Positions 55,009-64,000 of a DNA stretch of 64,000 nucleotides are shown in pieces. This DNA is from Struthio camelus (lineage: Eukaryota; Chordata; Aves; Struthioniformes; Struthionidae). The DNA lies in assembly GCF_040807025.1 (NCBI RefSeq), contig NW_027182577.1:62001-126000 (forward strand). Direction: 5' to 3'. Each line of letters begins with the position of its first letter. Position 1 is the first letter of the stretch. Position numbers and translations under genes: made by a program. Under the pieces are notes generated by a model. That model did no database searches. It saw only the letters and a program-made list of their open reading frames with translations, and had not been told where the DNA came from.

Positions 55009-58000
55009 ATGGAGGGCTGCTGGACCGAGACCATCAGCCCGGAGCAGAGGTCCTTGTTCCCAACGCTCCTGCAGCTCTGCACGGAGGGTAAGGGCTTGGG
55101 GAGCTGCTTCCCGAGGTGCCGCGGCGACTGTTGTCTGTCAGAATAGCTGTGGACCCTGGGCTGTGGGGGTGGCTGCACAGGGCTGGGGGGGGCTGTCACG
55201 AGAGCCGGGCCTGGGAGGAAAAGGGTCCTGTGTGCCAGAGGGCTGGGGTAGGGTGTCCTGCAGCTCCTGTGGGGTTCTCGAGTGCCTGCCAGAAATGCCC
55301 CCGCTGGGCTCGGAGTAAGGCCGGCAGTCTGCAATCGGGAAAAAGCCCGGCTCCGCAGCCAGGACAATGGCTTCTGGGAGGGTTTGTGTAGGCCTGCATC
55401 TGTCACCGCCGGGGTTAGGAGCTTGCTTGGGGAGAGGTTGTGAGCTGCTTGGCCCGGGGCCTGACGTGTCCTTCCCTTGCTTTCCAGAGATTGTCGCAAT
55501 TTGGGACGCTGTGTCCAATTACATCCTGGAACAGCTGATGCGGGACAAGGTGGGCTGGTGTCCTGGTCGCCCCAGCTCTGGAGGGTTTCAGCTGCCTGGA
55601 GAGCCCTGGGTGCCCGGGAGCAAGCCTTCCCCCAGCGCCACGGCAGCACACCACAAGCAGCCCGTGTGCTGCAGAGCAGCTTTCTGGCCAGCCAGGAGAG
55701 AAACCACGTGCACCTCTAGCGTGAGAAAGCGTTTGGCACGTCCCTGGGCTTCTCTCTTCCCTGTGGCCCCAGAGGAAAGACCAAGCAGAGAGACGGGGCG
55801 GCTGTGCCAGGGCTGTTGGAAACCCCTGGAATCTTCTCTAGCCGAGGGACGTTAGCGAACACTTCAGGGAGGGCGAGGACACAATCCGGGCAATGTGGCT
55901 CTTCTCTAAAGGCTTCCAAAGGCTTTTTTTTTTTTTTTTTTTTTTTTTTCCAAAGGCTTCCATTTGTATGTCAGGAGTGGGCAGGGCACAGAGCAGCGTT
56001 CCCACGCTCTGGCAAACATCACGGTTTTTTGGTTTTTTTTTTTCCACCACCAGAAGACTTACCGGTGGGCCTTTTTGTCTTTGCTGCGTGCAGGGTGTCC
56101 TGGTAGCGGGGCTCGGGACCTTCTGCACGGTCCGAGAGCCACTGCACCTCGGCAAAGATGACGTGCGGATGGTTCGAAGGCCTCTTTTCCAGCTGGGCAT
56201 GGACATGGTCTGGCTGCAGGGGCTCCAGCGCCCCAAAGGGACTCTCCCTGGTGAGACGGCAGTGGCCACCCTCTGCTTCCCCTTGCCACATCACGTACGG
56301 GGCGGGTTGGGTGCTCCCTGCTCTTTGGAAGGGGCAGGGAGAAGTAGGGATGTCCAGCTTCACCCGCTCCCCCCCACCCCCCAACACACTGCCCCCCGCC
56401 CCCCCCCCCCCTCCCCGAGAGCTCTTTCTGAAAAGGACTTTTTCTGTAGTATTTTGTGCTACAGAATTTTGTGCACACAGTCGGGCTCTCTCCTTTGAAC
56501 TGCCCTAGCACCTGACTCCACGCCACTCACATTTCTTGATGGCCCAACAATGCAAAGCTGGCCTGCGGTGGCAGTGACGTTGTTCCTCCTCTGTGTAGAC
56601 GACATCAAGATCAAGCCGCTGAACTACCGGCGGTTGTCCCTGGCCACCTCCTTCTCGAGGCACGTGGTGGAAGACTGTGTGGCGGAGACCATCCGCTTGT
56701 TCTCTTCCCACGTGAGGAACAAAGAGAACGTCGCCTTTGCCTTCAGAGACATCGGTGTTCTGACCCGCCAAAAAGACAGCATGCACATGAGGTTTTATGC
56801 CCACTGCACCCAGCGGCTGGAGGGCACTGCAAGCCTGACTGCGGCCCTCTGCAGTGTAAGTTGCTCAGGTTTTCCAGGCTACTTTGATTTCTCTGGGAAT
56901 CCTGAATGGTCTGCTGCCTTTGGGAGCAAGGAGAGAACTGCCTTGGAAGCCTCCCAATGGGTCTGTGTTACATTGCAGAGACTGCGTACGACAGATCTGT
57001 CCGTCTCCGGCAGACGTGCTGCTCTGGGGACCCGGTCGAGCCCCGTCCACGTGTTCCCGAGGTGAGCGTGTTTCCTTTGCAGCCCTCGGCCAACGGAGCA
57101 GGCAGCTTCCCAGCTGCTGCTCGGGACCGGGCCCCGCCAGGGCGCGACACTCACCATCGAGTTGGGAATAACTCGCACGGCGATCGGTTCCCGCTTCACT
57201 AATGCTCAGCTTGGGCTACACGTGTCTTTGCCTGGAGTGACCGGGAATCGTGACCGCCTTTCTCGTGGCCAGCCTGCCGTCCTTCCCATCAGAGAGAAGG
57301 GACTGCACACAGAGAGGCATTTAGGCTACGCCTTCTGTCTTTTGGGGGAAGAGTGCCAAAGAAAAGCCCCCAAAGAGCTGTGCACGGACACAAAGGAGGT
57401 GGGACGCGAGCAGGTCTCAAAGGGCAGTGAGGAGGATCAGTGTTCGCAAGCTGCAAAGGGGAGACGGTGCCCTTTCTTCAAAGCTGGGTTGTCTTTTGCT
57501 TTCCAGGTTTCAGCTCACTGTGGAAAGCAGCCCGGAGGCCAAGGCTGCCCCCGCCGGCTCCCCACAGGAGAAGGAGCTGGAAGAAGAGCTCGGGGCTGTC
57601 AGGAGCAGCAAAGGTAAGGGAAACGCTCCCTCCTGAGCCGGTTGGGTCCCTGTCCCACGCTGGGTGACAGCAGCCAGGTTAAGATGTGCCCTCCCCCCCC
57701 GTCCCCTTCCCCGTCCCGTCCTGTCCCCCGTCCCCGTCCCCCCGGCAAGGGGCTGCTCTGAAGAGCTTCCTTGTGCCCTACTTACAGAGCAGCGTCCTGG
57801 CAAGCTGCTGCAGCACCGGGAGGAGCTTTCTCTCCCCACGCTGCCAAACTGCGGGGCAGGCACGAGGGGGCAAGGCGCGGAGAGGAAGCCTCCTGCCAGG
57901 TGAGACCCTTGGGGGAAGGGCTGAGGGGGACACTAGTACCTGCGCAGGGGAGACATCCCCTTTGGCCATGCCGGCCCGGCCCGAGGGACTCGAAAAGGCT

Positions 58001-60014
58001 CCTGACGCGTGTCCCACCAAAGGCGCCCTCTTGCTGCACGGCAAGCACGCGCAGGTTTGCGGGAGAGCCTCACGTTGGCTTCGTTTCCCTCCAGCGTCCC
58101 GATCTTTTGGGGAGCTGAACGCAACTCTTTATTAGCAAACGCCTCCTGCCCTTGTCCTAACGCCTCCTGTGGTGTCTTCTCAGGATCATTCTGAACCCGA
58201 CAGCCCCCATGCTGGGCACCTCCCTGGGGAAGGAGGTTGGCGTTAAATACCTCCCGCATCCTCCCGCCGGACCTCGGCCTGGCCGCGCCGGCGCCGGCGC
58301 CACTGCCAGGAGCGCAGCACAGGTGCGTGAGCGGGCTCTGGGCAGTCCTTGCATCTCACTGACCGCTAGGAAAGCTCAGTCCTATGAGACTCACTCCGAG
58401 AAGGGCCCCCAGTGTGTGCTCACTGGAGCCGTCAGCGGCCTCTCTGGCTGCTACTTTGGGGCGTAGTTAGGCACGACTTTTACAACGGCTTTTTCAGCCT
58501 GCCTTCTGCTGAAAAACCCGCAAAAGAGTGATTGGTGGTGGTGAGGCTGCAGACAAGGGGCAGAAGAGCGGGAGAAGAGCAAAAGCCAACACCCCCCCCC
58601 CCACCACCCACCCAGAATCCCCACCCAAACAGACAAGACTAATACTGTTGCCTTTCCACGGCGCCCCAGGAAACAGCCTGCCCTCCCACGCAGAGCTTAG
58701 GAAGAGCTGCCCGTGTCTCCCTCTTGCGAGAGAAGCAAAGGCAGGACCAAGCACCGTGGGAGGAACAGCAGGCCGCCCTGGAGAAACACGCCCAGCGTCA
58801 GGCCCAGGTACAGGCCGCTGCCTGCCTCCAAGGAGCAGCGCCCAAGCTGGCCCACCCCTTCCTAGGAGGGAGACGGCTGCAGCCAGGTCCCGGAGCCAGA
58901 AGGAGCCAGGTGCCGGAGCCAGGGCAGCTGGGGGGGGGGGGGGGGTGGGTGGGTTGCCTCCCCACTAGGCAAGCTCTGCCTGCAGTGCCTGCCCTCGAGC
59001 CGGAAACCGGCTCTCAGGGGCAGCTGGCTGACGTGCCGGGGGCAGAGCTCCAGGGGCCCAGCTATGGTAGCCCGTTGTAGCAGCTCCTTGTGTAGCCTGA
59101 GTCTGGCTTACAAGGACTAGGTGCCTCCCCTGCGAGTGGGCCAGTGCTATCATCTCCCCCACGCAGCCCTCCATCCTGAAACCATTTCTTCTTCTTTTCC
59201 TTGCAAAACAGATCATGCTGCTGGAGAAGCAAGTCCACCTCGAGCAGCGCCGCTACCCAGACACTGACATGCTGGGGAGGCCCCCCCCAAAGTAAGCGTG
59301 TGGGGGCGTGCAAGCTCAGAGCCAGGGCCAGGGCCAGTCGACGGGCTGTGACCGACCCCCTCCCCCCCTCCCCCCTCCCCCCCCCCAACCTTGAGGTGCC
59401 AGGAGCCCAACTGCCTCAGCTCCGGGGCACATCTTACAACAGCCCCTGGTTTCCTCTCTTCCAACTTGGGTTTGCAGGGCCTGGGGCCAGAAGGGTCCCG
59501 GGAGAGCAGGAGAGGGACTTTGTCACTCCTATTGCAGGCAAGTGTCCCCGCAAGCAAAGCAGAACATGCAGCTTATGACATCATACAAAGTTCTTCGGGA
59601 CAGGTGGAAGGAAAGGGTGGAACAAAACCGACAGAGGCTGAAGAAGGAGGAGGCGGCGCGCCGGTAAATACCTCCCAAGCCAGGCGGGTTGCCCCCTTCC
59701 TGCAATGCCCTTCCTGCCATGGCCCTGGGGAAAGAGGGTCTTTTCCAGCCCCACCTCGGGCTTGGAAGCAGCCTTGGAGCCTGGCCTGGGCTCACACATC
59801 CCGCCCACTCCAGCGCGGTGGAGGGGGGGGTGGGCGTGCACCATAAGATTTCCAGGCACATCTCAAGTGGCGCCACATCTTCCTCCTGACCCGTGCCCCC
59901 CCCCCCCCCCCCCCTCCCCGCAGCGCTTTGGTGATGTGCCGCCTCCGGAGCAGAGAGCAGCAGGACAGCATGCTGGGCAGTTACCACAGAAATGGCTTTT
60001 ATCCACGGAAATAA
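55009..60014 (+). CDS. CCDC81: CCDC81-like tandem HU-domain protein, copy 7
   Basis: Exons: 55009-55087, 55488-55549, 56094-56250, 56599-56855, 56979-57061, 57507-57613, 57788-57899, 58184-58322, 58670-58807, 59212-59291, 59538-59663, 59924-60014. The copy is open throughout with Arg375. It shares the intron 5 G (57361) with copy 6, while its 3' part in unit 8 has a private A at 58984 in intron 9 next to the longest G-run form. One extra T is present in the second T run of intron 2 (near 56033-56043). Confidence 0.87.
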
Positions 60015-60015
60015 A
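60010..60015 (+). terminator. Poly(A) signal overlapping stop codon, copy 7
   Basis: AATAAA around the TAA at 60012-60014, with GT-rich sequence at 60029-60058. Confidence 0.75.
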
Positions 60016-63000
60016 CTGCCTTTCCGAGTTGGTGTGAGCCTTTCCTTGGTGGGGTGTGAAAGTGCAAGGGGCAGCAGGGCAGCTTCCGAGGGGCTGGGAA
60101 GCAAGGGGAGTGGGGCAGCCCCTCTCCTGGGCAGCTCTCGCCCGGGCCATGCCCTAGCAGGTGACTTTGGGGACTGCCCTGCCAGAGGAGAGGTGAGGGA
60201 AAGGTTTTGCGGGGGGAGAGCGTGTGTGACTCAGCCGCCTGAATCCTGACAAGCTCTTGCATGGGCACCGAGTCTTTGGTGCACCATGTCCCCGCCTGAA
60301 ACGCGGGGAGCGCTCTCTCTCCTCCAGGCAGGCCCTGGGGGGGGGTGGCAGCCGCTCCTTGGCATGGCCCAGAGCCAGCTCCCTCAGTGCGAAGGCTGAA
60401 TGGACCCAGAGGCTGGCCACGCCCCCCCCAGCCAGACCCGGGCCCCTCTGGGGCCGAGGTAGGACACGGGAATGCAAGAGCTCCCACCGGCACTCCCGCC
60501 AGGCCATTCGCTTCCTCGCCAAGCAGTGGAGTGGCTTGAGGGGAAAGCAGAGGGGCGGTTACCGCGAGGCTGGCCACGCGTGCGCGGGCCAGGGTAGGGC
60601 CAAAGAGGCGTTGGCTGCGAGCCCTTGCTGGTGGGCGCAGCAAGGCAGTAGAGGGGCCGAGATGGCGCTTCTGGTGCGAGTTGTCGAGGGGGCAGGGGGT
60701 CAAGGTGGGAAAAGCGTGAAAGGGCAGAGGCACTGCTGTTTGGGGGCTGGACTCGGCGTGGCTGGGCCGCTGCGGGGCCCAAGAGAACTTGGCTACAAGC
60801 ACTTCTGGGTGGCGGTGGTGGCAAGGGAGTGGATTGGCCAGGATTGCGTTGCTTGTGTGAGTCACCCTGTCGGCAGGGTGTCAACTTGGGAGAAGAGCAG
60901 CAGCGCAGAGGTGCAGGTGTGGTGGGGCAGCTCTAGGCGTTGCGGGGTCGGCTGAGGGGCCCAAGAGAGTAGGGCTGCGAACGCCTGTTCATCGCTGCGG
61001 CAAGCGAGTAGTAGGGCCCGAATGCCTCTTGTCGTGCAAATGCGGCAGCAGCAGGCGTGGCGTCAGGTTGGGAAGAGAGGGGTGCGTTTATTGTGTGGTC
61101 GGCTAGGCATGCCAGGGCCCTGTTGGGTGGAAGGGGCGTTGGCTGCAATCACTTGTTGATGGTAATGGCAAGTGAGTGGTTTGGCCAAAAATCACCTTTG
61201 TGATAAGACTTTGCTAGTAGGCACGGTCTCAGTTTGGGAAAAGAGAGGAATCAGACCAGTGCTCTTCGCGCAGGCTTGGAGGAGGCATTCAAGTTGCAGC
61301 GCAGGGCCCTAGACATATATCTCAGCTGTGAGCAGCATTTGGTGCCAAAGCCCTCTCACCAGCTTCACCTTTCTTGTTGAATCTGCACGTAGGCCTAGTG
61401 CCCCTGAGCGGCCTCCTCTGGCATCCCGCCCTACCCATGACCCAGGAGCCCATCTGAGCTTAGCCCAGGGCCATCAGTGCTAGCCCAGCAACGCGATAGC
61501 ACTGCCGGTCTCCGGCTCCACCACAGGCATATCCCTCTCAGGCCACGGGCCCCAAGGATTACTCCGGGCTGCAGCATTGGTTGGCTGCCTCTGTGTCCTG
61601 TGCTCTGGCACCTGCGCTTTAGACCTGGCTCTTCCTCTGCTCAGGGGCAAACCACAGAGCTGCTTCACAGCCGCTAGAGCTTGCCAGAGCTTGCCAGGAA
61701 AAGCACCTTTTGAACTGGTGCTAGGGAAAGGCCTCTGTAAGAGCCAGGCCCAGAGTGCAGCCACCCCTCCAGCTTCCCTGCCTCTCCATTTCTTGAAACC
61801 CCCCCCCTCCTCCCCTTTTCTGACACCAAGCTTCTCAGCACACGCCCACGCGCTGCACTGCTGCTTTCCTGCCTCCAGTGGGGAGCCTCGAAGGCGAGGT
61901 GGCAAGAACTGCATGTTGACTCTTTCCACAGTTGGTAAGACCAACTTCGAGCTGTGTCTTGTAGGGCCAGGCTTTTCTGCTAGTCGCCGAGGGGCAAGGA
62001 CCACCTGCCTCCCAGTCATGTACGTGTCCTGTGCCCCTGGGAATCGCACCGGCACGACCAATCCAAGGCCAGGCGGGAGGATGCAGGGGTGTCACGCACG
62101 CCTGCAAGCATTCGTTAGAGAGCCTTGTAAGAAAGGCACTCGGACGCCGTACGCTACGGATTAAAATGCTCTCTAACGGAGGTGCCATGAGAAGGAAAAA
62201 GGGGAAAGCGTAGAAATCCTACATCTCTTTGGATGCTGGGAACCTTGAGCTGTTCAGCACTGGACGCGGCGCAGAACGCCTCTGTGCCGAGTTGCACTGG
62301 TATTGCCGTCTTTAGTGCTAAGGAAATCCTGCAGAAACGCTGTTCTTCATTTCTGCTGGCGAGCAAAGGGCTATTTACATGAAAACATGCAGCTTCACGT
62401 CAAGAAAAGGACAAGGCCACGCTGGTGGCATCCTGGCCAGGTGCCAAATGGGTGCTGCCTACAGCCTCCTCTGGGAGCGTTAATCGCCTAAGTTTACCCT
62501 GCGGCCAAGCGATGTGTGCAGCACAGCCGGAGCCAGGAAGGCTGCGTGTGTCAGGGCTCAGCATGAGCCAGTAGTGGCCTGGGGGCGCTGGGGAGCCCGG
62601 GGAGACGCCAGGGCTGTCAGGGCAGGGGCCTCGCCCTCCAGGGCCCATCCCACCCGCCCCAAGCCGGGGAGAAGGGCAGGTCGGGGCTTGGCAGGGGGGG
62701 GGCAGCCCTGAGCCCAGGCCATTCAGGCACCTCCATGGTGAGGGGGGCCAGGCCAAGGCTAGGCCGCACAGTCAGCGCGCAGGTCGGGCTCCGGCTCGGC
62801 AGGGCCCGTGGCCCGGGAGGGGCACAGCCTTGGCGGAGCTGGGGAGCGCCACTGCTACGCCGTCGCTGGGACAGGGACTGATGGCCCCGAGCTGAGCTGA
62901 ACCGGGGTCCCGCTTCCAGTTTTGGAAGAGAAGTGGGGGGAAGGGAACGTGCTTCCCGGGGAAAGAGGGCCAATCTCTCTGCTCCTTCCCTGGCTGTGGC

Positions 63001-63357
63001 ATCTCTGTGCTGGTGACCTAATGAGCCCCCAGAGATGACACAGGCTGAGGTCACAGTGGGACGCGCTGCATCACAGAGAGGGGCTCCTCTGTCCCGTGGT
63101 GGTGTCCGTCCGCACTTCCCTGCGAAGGCCCGGGCGCTGGCCTGGTGCTGCTCGCTGTGCTCCCCACTGCTGCTCTTTGGAGCCGCTCTGCAGCAAGCAG
63201 AGGGGACAGGCGGCAGCAGGGCCACGCCGGGGGCCCCTCTCCGTCGGGCAGAGGAGCAGGGGCGCCTTGGACAGGAAGGAGTGTGGGGCGAGGAGACGAC
63301 AAGAGCGTCCTTTTCCCCTGGCTGGAGAGGCGAGCTGAGGGCAAGGGGACAAGCGAG
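60015..63357. other. Intergenic spacer, unit 8
   Basis: Subrepeats at about 60588-61278 and the inverted repeat at 62113-62178. No private substitution was noticed in the spacer. Confidence 0.8.
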
Positions 63358-64000
63358 ATGGAGGGCTGCTGGACCGAGACCATCAGCCCGGAGCAGAGGT
63401 CCTTGTTCCCAACGCTCCTGCAGCTCTGCACGGAGGGTAAGGGCTTGGGGAGCTGCTTCCCGAGGTGCCGCGGCGACTGTTGTCTGTCAGAATAGCTGTG
63501 GACCCTGGGCTGTGGGGGTGGCTGCACAGGGCTGGGGGGGGCTGTCACGAGAGCCGGGCCTGGGAGGAAAAGGGTCCTGTGTGCCAGAGGGCTGGGGTAG
63601 GGTGTCCTGCAGCTCCTGTGGGGTTCTCGAGTGCCTGCCAGAAATGCCCCCGCTGGGCTCGGAGTAAGGCCAGCAGTCTGCAATCGGGAAAAAGCCCGGC
63701 TCCGCAGCCAGGACAATGGCTTCTGGGAGGGTTTGTGTAGGCCTGCATCTGTCACCGCCGGGGTTAGGAGCTTGCTTGGGGAGAGGTTGTGAGCTGCTTG
63801 GCCCGGGGCCTGACGTGTCCTTCCCTTGCTTTCCAGAGATTGTCGCAATTTGGGACGCTGTGTCCAATTACATCCTGGAACAGCTGATGCGGGACAAGGT
63901 GGGCTGGTGTCCTGGTCGCCCCAGCTCTGGAGGGTTTCAGCTGCCTGGAGAGCCCTGGGTGCCCGGGAGCAAGCCTTCCCCCAGCGCCACGGCAGCACAC
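63358..64000 (+). CDS. CCDC81: CCDC81-like protein, copy 8, 5' part only (exons 1-2)
   Basis: Exon 1 (63358-63436) and exon 2 (63837-63898) encode residues 1-47, the first helices of the N-terminal HU fold. Intron 2 starts with GT at 63899 and runs off the window. Sequence and spacing are identical to the complete copies apart from an A at 63672 in intron 1. The remaining ten exons are expected in the next ~4.4 kb. Confidence 0.82.

Larger units (their letters stand above)
50093..58446. repeat. Tandem unit 7
   Basis: This is the longest unit. It shares T at 51872 (spacer) and G at 57361 (intron 5) with unit 6, has a private T at 52464 (spacer), and has the longest C tract before exon 12 (25 C). 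Confidence 0.95.
1..64000. repeat. Tandem array of ~8.35 kb gene-bearing units
   Basis: The whole window is a direct tandem repeat. The same sequence that opens the window recurs at 8345, 16693, 25044, 33392, 41740, 50093 and 58447, giving unit lengths of 8344, 8348, 8351, 8348, 8348, 8353 and 8354 bases. The length differences come almost entirely from C, G and T homopolymers. Seven units are complete and an eighth is cut at the right edge. No unique flanking sequence is seen on either side, so the true copy number is unknown. All units have the same orientation and each carries one CCDC81-like gene plus spacer. Confidence 0.98.
58447..64000. repeat. Tandem unit 8, cut by window edge
   Basis: Only the first 5554 bases of the unit are present. 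Private variants are A at 58984 (intron 9) and A at 63672 (intron 1). It lacks the variants shared by units 6 and 7. Confidence 0.95.

Noticed and set aside
1-64000. CRISPR-like or satellite interpretation of the repeats
   Set aside because: The unit is 8.35 kb and contains a complete spliced gene. There are no short regularly spaced repeats with unique spacers, and the coding content rules out a simple satellite.
1-64000. Retroviral or LINE element as the repeated unit
   Set aside because: No reverse transcriptase, gag-like or terminal-repeat features were seen in any frame. The units are joined head to tail without terminal repeats, and the gene has introns.

Overview
The window is one long head-to-tail tandem array. 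A unit of about 8.35 kb repeats seven times in full (1-8344, 8345-16692, 16693-25043, 25044-33391, 33392-41739, 41740-50092, 50093-58446) and begins an eighth time (58447-64000, cut by the window edge). Neither end of the array is visible. The DNA is GC-rich with many long C, G and T runs, and the gene it carries has short GT-AG introns, so this is a vertebrate nuclear genome. A bird is the best guess, because the encoded protein belongs to the CCDC81 family of tandem HU-domain proteins, which (from memory of published work on the HU superfamily) is strikingly expanded in birds.

Each unit holds the same layout on the + strand: a 12-exon gene spanning about 5.0 kb, then a spacer of about 3.34 kb. 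The frame used here cuts each gene between exons 8 and 9, so the window opens with the last four exons of one copy (226-1566), continues with seven complete copies (ATG at 4909, 13256, 21605, 29954, 38303, 46655 and 55009; stops ending at 9912, 18260, 26610, 34959, 43311, 51665 and 60014) and ends with the first two exons of a ninth copy (63358 to the edge). All exon phases agree and give an open frame of 476 codons: two HU folds (about residues 12-97 and 103-175), a low-complexity linker and a charged, probably coiled-coil C-terminal part. The stop codon lies inside an AATAAA poly(A) signal followed by a GT-rich stretch, so the 3' UTR must be very short.

The spacer holds no recognisable second gene. 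It contains four degenerate subrepeats of about 175 bp (2140-2830 in unit 1), short palindromes (1829-1860), a nested inverted repeat (3664-3729) and presumably the promoter, which I could not place.

The units are almost identical. Outside homopolymer runs I found only about ten differences in 64 kb, and only one changes the protein (Arg375 to His in the first two complete copies). Units 6 and 7 share two private variants and units 2 and 3 share one, which fits local unequal exchange or gene conversion. The array behaves like an rDNA-style, concertedly evolving multigene locus of a bacterial-type HU-fold protein. That is the main point of interest here.
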